24,575 bases of DNA, from the IMG/VR virus record IMGVR_UViG_3300031578_006117, positions 1 through 24,575 of that record; one strand, given 5' to 3'. The DNA is from a virus. This document shows, piece after piece, positions 1 to 7,214 of the stretch (the first letter of the stretch is position 1; each line of letters begins with the position of its first letter). A program made the position numbers and the translations under genes. Below the pieces are notes generated by a model. That model had not been told where the DNA came from and did no database searches. It saw nothing but the letters and a program-made list of their open reading frames with translations.

Positions 1-227
1 CTGCTTTCAGGTCCATATATTTCAACAAAAATCCCTCTTGGAAGTCCTCCACCGTGAATACGTCCAGCTGAAATAGCCAAATCTAATAAAGTTGAGCCAG
101 TACTAATAACAGTTCCAAAGTCTCCGTCATATTCTTTCTTTTTTGTTCTTATTCTGGAAAATGCTTTATGACGTATTTGGTCATTTAAAGATTTTTTCGG
201 TCTTGCTCTTGATCGTGCTCTTTCCAT
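1..227 (-). CDS. recA: RecA/UvsX-like recombinase, N-terminal part (cut by window edge)
   Basis: The first 75 codons of a strand-exchange recombinase read off the left edge. After a basic N-terminus (residues 1-32) comes GTVISTGSTLLDLAIS, a GG run, LPRGIFVEIYGPES, which is the RecA core strand leading into the Walker A loop; the GKT of the P-loop lies just outside the window. RecA pairs ssDNA with homologous duplex in recombination-dependent replication and repair. The ATG at 227-225 overlaps the TAA of the preceding gene by one base (TAATG), which fixes the start and suggests translational coupling. It is the last gene seen of the unit clamp loader, UvsY-like, SSB, RHH, RecA. Family assignment is firm; activity cannot be judged because the ATPase and DNA-binding loops are missing here. 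Confidence 0.85.
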   Translation of the reverse strand, partial: MERARSRARPKKSLNDQIRHKAFSRIRTKKKEYDGDFGTVISTGSTLLDLAISAGRIHGGGLPRGIFVEIYGPES

Positions 228-592
228 TATTCTATCATCTTATTTAGAATTAACCTTATATGTTTTAATTTGATTCCTTTTGTTTGTAATTCTTCTTTTA
301 CTTTTTTCTTATAATCTGAAAAATTATCAAAATCATTTTTTAGAACTTTCCATTTTGAATTAAGCCGATCACTCACCATTAATAGCAAGTGATCGGTTTG
401 ATTTTCTGGAACTTGACATTTACCTGATATCCATTCTTCAAGTGATTGTTTTAGTATTTGAGATTTGGATATTCCTTTCGCTAAAATAAAAAGATCAACA
501 TATTCATGGATTGATAAAGGCATAAATCCTCCCATGTATCTTTTATTGTCCGTTGTTGATCTTTTTATTCCTAATATTTTAGTGTTTGCCAT
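227..592 (-). CDS. Ribbon-helix-helix-like small protein
   Basis: 121 residues. Residues 22-55 read as a short strand (GGFMPLSIH) then two helices (EYVDLFILAKG, then SKSQILKQSLEEWISG), the layout of a ribbon-helix-helix DNA-binding domain; the SKSQILKQSLEEW stretch is typical of its second helix. The rest is charged and helical with no motif I recognise. The start is preceded by TAAATAAAAATT and no Shine-Dalgarno sequence, like its neighbours. It lies 9 bases downstream of the SSB gene and overlaps the recA start by one base, so it is co-transcribed with recombination genes. It could be a small regulator or an accessory DNA-binding factor; the fold call rests on pattern alone. Confidence 0.6.
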   Translation of the reverse strand: MANTKILGIKRSTTDNKRYMGGFMPLSIHEYVDLFILAKGISKSQILKQSLEEWISGKCQVPENQTDHLLLMVSDRLNSKWKVLKNDFDNFSDYKKKVKEELQTKGIKLKHIRLILNKMIE

Positions 593-601
593 AATTTTTA
601 T

Positions 602-1777
602 TTAAAATGCATCCTCATCTTCTAATCTCTTTTTTTCTTTTGAACAAGCTTTCCAAATGTCACAGTCTTCACAGTCATCATCAGTATCATTATCTTCTCC
701 AAATACTAGACCATGTGGACATTTTCTAGCTGATTTTTTCTTTTCTTTATGTACTAATTTTTTCTTTCTTCTTGGAGGCTCCTCATCCTCATCATCGTCC
801 TCATCCTCATCATCGTCCTCATCCTCATCATCGTCCTCATCCTCATCATCGGTTTGTCTTTTTGACTTTCCTTTTCTTCTTGGAGGCTCGTCATCATCAT
901 CGTCCTCATCATCGTCCTCATCAAGAGTAGGAACATCATCTTCATCCTCATCATCATCGTCTTTCTTTTTACTTTTCTTTTTCTTTCTTGGTGAAGTATC
1001 ATCCTCATCATCATCGTCTTCATCCTCATCATCACCTTCTTCAAAGAATTTTGCTTCTAATTCCTTATAAGATAAAATCATAAGAATTTCATCAAGATTA
1101 GGGCATTCTTCCAATATTTCCTCATCATAAGGTCTTTTTCTTTTAATAAAATCAATACGATCTGCTTCAGCAAAAGGTTTTCCAGTTCCAATTACTGATC
1201 CTTCAAATCGAACCTCCATAGTTAACCCATCCTCAAGATCAGGAAATATTTCATTCTCAGGTGATTCTTTCAATTCTTTAGTAAGTAATTCCTGAAATAA
1301 ATATTCTGATATATCAAAAATATGAGGTTTCTTTTCGTGTTTTGGAGAATTTAAAGGGATAACTATATACAAGTTTCTTGCAGAAGCACGTAAATCTTTC
1401 AATTCATCTTTATCCGCACCTTCTTTCATTCTCTTGGCTCTATGTTCACAAATAGGACATTTTTTACCAATAGATGTTAAGCATACTGCTTTTGTACTAT
1501 CAGAAGACACTCCTACATTTTTATGAATTTTGAAAGGTCGTCTGTACCAAAGTGAACCTGGTAATGCAATTTCTTCTTTAACATCACGATCAGGGTGTCT
1601 TTTATCTGATACTAGATAGGGCATAAAGTCTAATTTAACTTTGCTATCTGGTTCAGGATTAAATACACTGAGACCTCTTGGTAAACTTAAATAACTATAA
1701 GTTGACCCACTTTTAGCAGTCCTTTGAGCATTGCTACTCACTTTTCCTGCAAAACTACTTTTTTTCTTCTTTTTCAT
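602..1777 (-). CDS. gp32-like single-stranded DNA-binding protein with acidic tail
   Basis: 391 residues. Residues 1-245 form the globular part: a basic, Ser-rich N-terminus, then a core with Cys99, Cys107, Cys110 and His112 (CLTSIGKKCPICEH), consistent with a structural zinc site like that of T4 gp32. Residues 248-335 are almost entirely Asp/Glu, broken by basic islands (PRKKKKSKKK, PPRRKGKSKR, PPRRKKK). The C-terminus (353-378) holds another Cys/His cluster: CPHG, then CEDC and C378. An acidic tail that controls partner binding is standard for phage SSBs, but this one is unusually long and is fed by a DNA tandem repeat. It coats ssDNA during replication and recombination; the UvsY-like protein, clamp loader and RecA are neighbours. 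The start ATG has an A-rich leader and lies inside the upstream 56-residue gene (23-base overlap). Confidence 0.75.
   Translation of the reverse strand: MKKKKKSSFAGKVSSNAQRTAKSGSTYSYLSLPRGLSVFNPEPDSKVKLDFMPYLVSDKRHPDRDVKEEIALPGSLWYRRPFKIHKNVGVSSDSTKAVCLTSIGKKCPICEHRAKRMKEGADKDELKDLRASARNLYIVIPLNSPKHEKKPHIFDISEYLFQELLTKELKESPENEIFPDLEDGLTMEVRFEGSVIGTGKPFAEADRIDFIKRKRPYDEEILEECPNLDEILMILSYKELEAKFFEEGDDEDEDDDDEDDTSPRKKKKSKKKDDDDEDEDDVPTLDEDDDEDDDDDEPPRRKGKSKRQTDDEDEDDDEDEDDDEDEDDDEDEEPPRRKKKLVHKEKKKSARKCPHGLVFGEDNDTDDDCEDCDIWKACSKEKKRLEDEDAF
781..852. repeat. 18-bp tandem repeat encoding the SSB acidic tail
   Basis: Four head-to-tail copies of CCTCATCCTCATCATCGT (the last copy ends GG). The unit is a multiple of three, so on the minus strand it adds six Asp/Glu residues per copy without changing frame. 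It lies wholly within the coding part for the SSB tail, roughly residues 309-332. Exact copies over 72 bases point to recent slippage expansion rather than slow codon-by-codon evolution. Flanking D/E codons around 890-1030 are related but less regular. Confidence 0.9.
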
Positions 1778-1925
1778 CTTTTTTATTTTTAATTTGATTT
1801 AATATATAATATTCAATTTCTTGAATCCATGCTTTCATTAATATTCTTCCCAATAGATATGTTCCAGAAAGAATAAGAATCAATTTTAATATAGCTAGAA
1901 TCAATGGCATTATATCTTTTATCAT
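1755..1925 (-). CDS. Small single-pass membrane protein
   Basis: A 56-residue reading frame fills the gap between the UvsY-like gene and the SSB gene. Its ATG (1925-1923) overlaps the upstream TGA in an ATGA arrangement, good support for a coupled real gene, and its TAG falls 23 bases inside the SSB gene. Residues 6-29 (starting MPLILAILKLILILSGTYLL) form one hydrophobic membrane segment, followed by a short amphipathic stretch and a Lys/Glu-rich tail (KNKKDEKEEKK). No family is recognised. A role in tethering or membrane signalling is possible but only a guess. Confidence 0.65.
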   Translation of the reverse strand: MIKDIMPLILAILKLILILSGTYLLGRILMKAWIQEIEYYILNQIKNKKDEKEEKK

Positions 1926-2449
1926 GATCTCCTTCTCCTTCCTTTTAATTTTTTAGCAATTCCAATATTAACTTTCTTTTGTCGTTCTTGAAATGCTTGT
2001 CGTTCTGCTATTAAATCTCTTGGCATAGATGGTCCGGCAAAATATTGAGAAATGTATAATTGAACTAATCCTTCCAATGCAGCTTTTCGGGTAAAGCTAA
2101 TTTCATTCTTGATTATAGCAGCATCACTTTCTTTTTGCAAAGCCTCCATCCATTGTTCTTTAGCATCTATATGCCGTGGATGTGTTCTATAAAATGCTTC
2201 AATATCAGGGGCAGTCGGTTTATCCTTTTTACAATACCTTGCTGGATTAGAATTGGCTTTAATAATTAATTCAGCCTTAATTACTTTAATCCTTTCCTCA
2301 GCCCTGACAACAGCTGTATGGCATTCAGAATAATATTGCCCATATTTTATAGCAAGTTCAGCTTGGTTCAACCACTCTACATCTAAAGCGGTTTCATCTA
2401 TTCTTACATCGTTTTCGTAGTTCATATCATATATGTTTAAATTCAACAA
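1922..2449 (-). CDS. UvsY-like recombination mediator (candidate)
   Basis: 175 residues, predicted almost all helical. The order of elements resembles T4 UvsY: an N-terminal VRIDETALDVEWLNQAELAI, a helix rich in Ala/Glu with AVVRAEERIKVIKAELI, a Pro/Lys linker, then a helix ending ALEGLVQLYISQYFAGPSMP and RDLIAERQ. The C-terminus is strongly basic (KKLKGRRRRS). UvsY-type proteins help load the RecA-type recombinase on SSB-coated DNA, and this gene sits in the same unit as SSB and RecA. There is no catalytic motif, so the call depends on gross similarity and position; it could be another small DNA-binding accessory. Its start overlaps the preceding gene by 23 bases. Confidence 0.45.
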   Translation of the reverse strand: MLNLNIYDMNYENDVRIDETALDVEWLNQAELAIKYGQYYSECHTAVVRAEERIKVIKAELIIKANSNPARYCKKDKPTAPDIEAFYRTHPRHIDAKEQWMEALQKESDAAIIKNEISFTRKAALEGLVQLYISQYFAGPSMPRDLIAERQAFQERQKKVNIGIAKKLKGRRRRS

Positions 2450-2648
2450 TTATTGATTCTTCAGGATTTGGAATCCTGTATTTTAATGCATAAACATTCC
2501 CTTTCCAATTTGTCCATAAATAATGAGTGGCATTATATCTATGCCTTTTAATAATTTTACGAACAAGTCTTTCTGCACTCTTTTCAGAGAGTTTTAATTC
2601 ACAACTAAATGTTGAAGAATTAACTATAAGTAGAATTTTATTAGTCAT
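2427..2648 (-). CDS. Hypothetical protein, 73 aa
   Basis: A 73-residue protein of mixed strand and helix character. It begins with alternating hydrophobics (ILLIVNSSTFSCELKLS), then a basic helix (KSAERLVRKIIKRH), then two strand-like segments with aromatic residues (THYLWTNWKGNVYALKYRI). I do not recognise a family. It lies 3 bases after the clamp loader stop and overlaps the UvsY-like gene by 23 bases. The basic character and position among replication and recombination genes would fit a small nucleic-acid-binding accessory, which is inference. Confidence 0.6.
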   Translation of the reverse strand: MTNKILLIVNSSTFSCELKLSEKSAERLVRKIIKRHRYNATHYLWTNWKGNVYALKYRIPNPEESIIVEFKHI

Positions 2649-2651
2649 AAT

Positions 2652-3575
2652 TTATCTATTTTTAATTATTGAATAACACGCATATACTAATTGAGGGAAT
2701 CCACTATTGTAAAAAGGTTCCATAAATTCTTCCATTATTAAGCCACATAAAGGGTTATCTGTTTTTAACAGAATAGATTGACAATACCCCAACACCATTC
2801 TTCTTACATTTTCAGGTTCTTGATCCTTTAATCCGGTTAATATTGTCCTAATTTCTTTCCAACCACTTCCGTTCTTTAATAATACCCTACATAATTCTAT
2901 TGATTGCGCAGCTTTTAGTGACGTTTGCTGAGCTATCTCCAATCTCATGTCTCTAGGTACAGCTAAAATCTGTTCGAGTATTTGAAGTGCGTTTCTGGGC
3001 TTTCCATCAGATAGTTTTATTATCTGTTCATAAACCTCATTATCCATTCCTTTCTTCTCAGACCTGGTGACTTTCTTCAATAGCTTTTTCATTTCTACAG
3101 AAGTCAATGGTAACAACTGAAATTGAGAGCATCTACCTTTAATTGTTGATATTAATTTTTGAGGTTCTGTAGTACATAATATGAAATAAACATGTTTAGG
3201 AGTGTCTTCAAGTATTTTAAGAAAAGCATTTTGAGCATCATTTGTCATCTTATGGCATTCATCAATCACCCATACTTTTCGTGGACTTTGTAAAGGCAAG
3301 TACATTGATTGTTTTCGTATCTCACGAATGATATCTATTCCACGTAGATCAGCTGAATCAATTTCTGAATAATCGGGAGAAGTTATTTCACATCCTAAAT
3401 TTTTAGAAATGATCCTGGCTAAAGTAGTTTTCCCACATCCTGTATCACCATGTAGTAAAAAAGAATGGGGGCATTTACGAATGGAAGATGTATATGAAGA
3501 TATAATAGCAAGAGTGGTTGCATTCCCTTCCATTTCATCTAAAGTAGATGGGCGGTATTTAATGTGGTAACTCAT
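2652..3575 (-). CDS. Replication clamp loader ATPase (RFC small subunit/DnaX-like)
   Basis: 307 residues of AAA+ clamp loader. It starts with the HIKYRPSTLDEMEG box; Walker A is GDTGCGKTT (43-51), Walker B VIDECH (103-108), sensor 1 CTTEP (134-138), and the arginine-finger SRC motif is Arg148-Cys149-Ser150. There is no zinc module between Walker A and B, so it is closer to RFC small subunits and T4 gp44 than to bacterial DnaX. It uses ATP to open the sliding clamp and place it on primer-template DNA. The matching clamp (6210-7202) and polymerase (3611-6208) are immediately upstream. No separate gp62-like partner is apparent. It is the first gene after a promoter-like motif at 3599-3621 and probably leads the unit running to recA. 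Confidence 0.9.
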   Translation of the reverse strand: MSYHIKYRPSTLDEMEGNATTLAIISSYTSSIRKCPHSFLLHGDTGCGKTTLARIISKNLGCEITSPDYSEIDSADLRGIDIIREIRKQSMYLPLQSPRKVWVIDECHKMTNDAQNAFLKILEDTPKHVYFILCTTEPQKLISTIKGRCSQFQLLPLTSVEMKKLLKKVTRSEKKGMDNEVYEQIIKLSDGKPRNALQILEQILAVPRDMRLEIAQQTSLKAAQSIELCRVLLKNGSGWKEIRTILTGLKDQEPENVRRMVLGYCQSILLKTDNPLCGLIMEEFMEPFYNSGFPQLVYACYSIIKNR

Positions 3576-3598
3576 ATTTTAATTAGTTTTATATAGTC

Positions 3599-3621
3599 TA
3601 TTATACAAATTTATTTTTTAA
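3599..3621 (-). promoter_or_regulatory. Promoter-like motif P1 upstream of the clamp loader
   Basis: On the minus strand a 23-nt element reads TTAAAAAATAAA followed by TTTGTATAATA. The same arrangement occurs at 22204-22226 (same length) and 15369-15390 (one base shorter), each time just ahead of a gene. The TATAAT core ends about 24 bases before the clamp loader ATG, which would leave a short leader. The element overlaps the last codons and stop of the polymerase gene. It differs from the usual Bacteroidota TTTG/TAnnTTTG pair, so it may be a phage-specific variant. No transcription start is known. Confidence 0.6.
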
Positions 3622-6208
3622 CCTTATCGCACCAGGATGCGTCTATTGGGCAATATTCCACATCTACTTCCAAAGGAACAATTATCCATGGCCATGCTTT
3701 GGGTAATTCTACAGTTGCAATTCTTTTAGCCACTTTTATTACATGCTCACGTTCATCTGGATGTACATCTAATATCACAGAATCATGAACTTGACTAATT
3801 AATCTACTATCCCATTTCTCTTTTACCATTCTTTTATCTAATTCAATGAATGTCCAAAGTAAGCAATGAAAAGCAGAACCCTGACCAGGATAATTGCAAA
3901 CCTCTTTCATGTTCATTAAACCACTACAACGGAATCCAGTTAACAAATCAATATATCCTCTCCTTTTGTATTGACTCCACCATCGTTTTTTCCATTCAGC
4001 ATATTCTGGAAACCGATTTTCCCAAAAATCTTTTTCAATTATTCTTAAATGATTTTCAAATGCTCTAAATGAATTTAAACCTACTTTAATAAAATGATCA
4101 CTCAAAGTTCCTTCTGGCATAGGAATACCTTCATTTGGTTTAAATTTACCTCTTGAGATATTACACCATTCATTCAATAATGAAATAGCATTGTTTTTAT
4201 AGTAATCTCCATAAAATTGAGGAAATACAAATCCATTTTTTGTCGCTTGCCTTAAAACATAATGTTCCGGTATTTTTTTATCAAATCCATCTACAACAAA
4301 AATCTCTTTTGCCATATCTGCATGCATATCCAATTTAAGATTAGACACATATTTTATCAAGTTTGGATCTTTATTATAACAAGCATTTATAGCTACTTCA
4401 ATTCCTTTAAAATCTATTTCTACTAATTGATGTCCTGGTCGTGGATATAATGCTTTTCTACATATTTTCATTGACTCTTCATCTCTTGCCGGAACATTCT
4501 GAAGGTTAGGGCGATCCATACTTGAACGATATGTAACTGGTAAATGAAGATTGAAAAATGGATGTAAATGGTTGTTTATTTGTTCTTTAGAATACCCATC
4601 TAAATTAACATCCCTCAATCTTTTTAATTTAGATCGTTGTATCAATAAATTTAATTCAGGTAAGTTTAATTTTTTCAATGTATCTTCATCTGTTGATCCT
4701 TTACCTGAAGTGGTTAATTTTGATGGTTTTAATTTCTTTATGTTGTAAAGAAAAACACGCAATTGAGTATCAGAATCTATGTTAACTTTACTTGAAAAAG
4801 AATGAACCCAATGTTTATAAAAATTAGTTTCTTTGAATCGTTTTTCTACACGGTTTATTTTTCTAGTTAACTCAACTTTCTTTTTCTCAACATAATCCAT
4901 GTCTACACGAAATCCTTGTTGTTCTGCTCTTGAAAATGCAATAATACCTTCATGAAATAGTTTATATGCCTTTTGGAAATTTGGGTTTTTTGATATTATT
5001 GAACGTTGAATTTTAGCTAATCTTGTTTCATGTATACTATCCAATGCATCATACTCTAACAATTTTTTTCTTTTTATTGGATCATTAGCCAATTTCATAA
5101 TTTGATTGATAGCATTACCTCCATCTTTTTTATCATTACCACGTAAATAAGGAGAAATTTCACTATCGTAATCTACAATACCAAATTGAACATAGGATTG
5201 AAATTTTAAGCTAGTAATACCAGTGCGATTATCTAATATATGAGCAGCAATCATTGAATCAAATTTCCAATTAGCTACTGGTTGATTTAATTTAATAGAA
5301 CTCCATGCCTCTTCAAATTTTAGATTATGAGCTGTTTTAGGTATGTTTGGGTTTTTCAATAAGTTTATAAATGGTTTTGCATTTTTTCTCTTTTGTGGCA
5401 TCATAAACGCATAAGCATTATTTTCGTTTATGGCAATAGAAGCACAAACAATACGTTGCCCCTCAGCATGAGGTTTTAATCCAGTAGTCTCATAATCAAA
5501 CCCAAACTCATCATCTATTTCATCTAATATAGACAAATCTTTAATGTATTTAATTTTGGGTTTTTTGTATTCTAAAAATGGTTTTTCTATTGTTTTTAAT
5601 GCTTGTCTTAAATCTTGCTCCCAAATAGTTTTTTCAATTGAAGTGCTATTATAAGACGATTTAGATGATATTATAAAATCAGGATGATATACAGGACAAA
5701 CCCATGCTTTAAAATCTTGATCTGGAATAGCCCATCCTCTCCATTTAGCAATTGTACCTAAATTCTTTTGCCATCTACTTCCAATAAAAGAATAGATTGC
5801 AGGGAACCCAAATAATATAATTGTTTTGGGTTTATATTTTTCAATAAATTTAAAGATACTGCTTCTGCATGCTTCTATTGAATAGTTGGAAGGTGGTTTA
5901 TCTTCCCCCATATAGCAACGCACTGAATTGATATTCAAGCAATCTTCAAATAAATCAATACCTAATTCTTTATATGTTTTTTCTAATAATCTTCCAGAGG
6001 CACTTTGCCATGGCTTTCCAAGGTGATCTTCTAATTTAGAATAAGTACTGCCAATATTAAGAATACCCTTTTTAAAGTTACCAAACGGCTCCATTCTTGG
6101 TGTTTCTGAATCTTTATATAACCCACATACTGAACAAGAATATTTTTTGCCGTTTGGACGAGATAATGATTGTGTTTCCTTTTTTGTAAAAAATCCTACT
6201 TGCTCCAT
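3611..6208 (-). CDS. Family-A DNA polymerase fused to an N-terminal family-4 uracil-DNA-glycosylase-like domain
   Basis: 865 residues in three parts. (1) Residues about 20-205 match family-4 UDG: four Cys placed as for an iron-sulfur cluster (C25, C28, C98, C114), the GKPWQSASGRLL segment (64-75) and a terminal YHPDF (His175). The catalytic GEAPG-type loop is GSTYS (53-57), so the usual acidic residue is Ser54. (2) A DnaQ-like 3'-5' exonuclease: FDYETTGL with D238/E240, HNLKFE (294-299, Glu where Asp is usual), and YDALD (386-390). (3) A polymerase domain: RPNLQNVPAR (566-575), motif A with D599 and E604, motif B R653-x3-K657 through YG667, and motif C VHDS (807-810). This is the likely replicative polymerase, with clamp and clamp loader as neighbours. 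Whether the UDG part cuts, only binds uracil or is structural is open. It starts 2 bases after the clamp gene, without a Shine-Dalgarno sequence. Confidence 0.9.
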   Translation of the reverse strand: MEQVGFFTKKETQSLSRPNGKKYSCSVCGLYKDSETPRMEPFGNFKKGILNIGSTYSKLEDHLGKPWQSASGRLLEKTYKELGIDLFEDCLNINSVRCYMGEDKPPSNYSIEACRSSIFKFIEKYKPKTIILFGFPAIYSFIGSRWQKNLGTIAKWRGWAIPDQDFKAWVCPVYHPDFIISSKSSYNSTSIEKTIWEQDLRQALKTIEKPFLEYKKPKIKYIKDLSILDEIDDEFGFDYETTGLKPHAEGQRIVCASIAINENNAYAFMMPQKRKNAKPFINLLKNPNIPKTAHNLKFEEAWSSIKLNQPVANWKFDSMIAAHILDNRTGITSLKFQSYVQFGIVDYDSEISPYLRGNDKKDGGNAINQIMKLANDPIKRKKLLEYDALDSIHETRLAKIQRSIISKNPNFQKAYKLFHEGIIAFSRAEQQGFRVDMDYVEKKKVELTRKINRVEKRFKETNFYKHWVHSFSSKVNIDSDTQLRVFLYNIKKLKPSKLTTSGKGSTDEDTLKKLNLPELNLLIQRSKLKRLRDVNLDGYSKEQINNHLHPFFNLHLPVTYRSSMDRPNLQNVPARDEESMKICRKALYPRPGHQLVEIDFKGIEVAINACYNKDPNLIKYVSNLKLDMHADMAKEIFVVDGFDKKIPEHYVLRQATKNGFVFPQFYGDYYKNNAISLLNEWCNISRGKFKPNEGIPMPEGTLSDHFIKVGLNSFRAFENHLRIIEKDFWENRFPEYAEWKKRWWSQYKRRGYIDLLTGFRCSGLMNMKEVCNYPGQGSAFHCLLWTFIELDKRMVKEKWDSRLISQVHDSVILDVHPDEREHVIKVAKRIATVELPKAWPWIIVPLEVDVEYCPIDASWCDKVKK

Positions 6209-6209
6209 A

Positions 6210-7202
6210 TTACTGTATAAAAGTGGTTACATATTTCCAATTTTCACCTGTAAAGATTAAAGTATTTTTAGTGTGTTGACCATGTCGAGTTTCAGTCAGT
6301 ATATTCTTTAATAGTTGAGGAGTTATGGAAAATGAAAAAGTACCTTCATACGGTATGTTTGATCTTTCTTGAAACCAACCTATTTCAGTTTTGGCTTTTA
6401 AAGTAAGTATTTTATTCTTTATAGAAAGTTCAATGGATTCTGAATTAAATACTTCTCCCCTATTTATCATATCCAATATTTTTCTTGGAAAGATCAATTT
6501 TATACCATTAGTGCCAGTAAAGAACATAGTTGTATCTGGAAATTTACCTTCAAATACTCTGCTGGAAAATACAGTTCCTTGATCATTTTTAAAATGAACC
6601 CATCCTTTTCCTTCAGAAATTGAAGTGGGATTGTTTGATATTAACAATCGTGCAGATTCCCTTGGTAATAGAAAAGTATTGATAGGCATTTGTTCCGGTA
6701 ATTCACAACGCATAAGACAATGGTTATTAGATGATTCAATTACCCCTTCTTTATTTACATGAATACAAGTTAGGATAGGATCACTCATTTTAGTGGCTGA
6801 CAACGGAATACAAACACTTAATAGTTTTAAAAATAGTTCAGGTAATGGATTCCAATCACCTCTGTCCATTATTTCTTCTTCCAAAGGTAATTTAACCTCA
6901 CTGTGTAATGATAATCCTGCTCTGATTTTACCAGCTTTAATAATCAAAAGGTTGTCTTCCACTTCAAAATCAATTTCTTCTTGTTTAATCTTAGCAAGCA
7001 ATTGATAAAGTTTATCTGTTTCAACTGCTCCTTTTAGTCTAATTCCCTTTACAGGATGAGAGATACAAAAATCTTCATTAAACGCAATTACTCTATTTTT
7101 AAGAAAAGCGAATGAAGTTGATTGTTCCAGTACTTCTTTTTTTGCTAATCCTGGTTTTACAATTCCCAGTGCTTCTTGTAGATTTGATTTGTTTACTATC
7201 AT
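6210..7202 (-). CDS. dnaN: Beta-type DNA polymerase sliding clamp
   Basis: 330 residues, read as three successive domains of about 110 residues, the architecture of the bacterial beta clamp (usually about 366). Domain 1 (1-112) ends in SLHSEVKLPLEEE. Domain 2 (113-220) contains LSATKMSDPILTCIHV and closes with SSRVFEGKFPD, the typical clamp segment before domain 3. Domain 3 contains the LKAKTEIG strand and ends in a hydrophobic C-terminus. It encircles DNA and tethers the polymerase encoded 2 bases downstream; the clamp loader gene follows. Sequence is divergent, so the call rests on domain layout, conserved segments and neighbours. The start has an A-rich leader. Confidence 0.8.
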   Translation of the reverse strand: MIVNKSNLQEALGIVKPGLAKKEVLEQSTSFAFLKNRVIAFNEDFCISHPVKGIRLKGAVETDKLYQLLAKIKQEEIDFEVEDNLLIIKAGKIRAGLSLHSEVKLPLEEEIMDRGDWNPLPELFLKLLSVCIPLSATKMSDPILTCIHVNKEGVIESSNNHCLMRCELPEQMPINTFLLPRESARLLISNNPTSISEGKGWVHFKNDQGTVFSSRVFEGKFPDTTMFFTGTNGIKLIFPRKILDMINRGEVFNSESIELSIKNKILTLKAKTEIGWFQERSNIPYEGTFSFSITPQLLKNILTETRHGQHTKNTLIFTGENWKYVTTFIQ

Positions 7203-7214
7203 TTTATTTAATTT

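Noticed and set aside
781-852. Short repeats that might look like a CRISPR array
   Set aside because: Units are contiguous with no spacers, in frame, and encode Asp/Glu; the same holds at 14932-15003.
657-1070. Long Ser-rich open frame on the plus strand
   Set aside because: It is the antisense of the Asp/Glu-coding repeats of the SSB gene (GAT/GAG read backwards give Ser); no independent start context or family.
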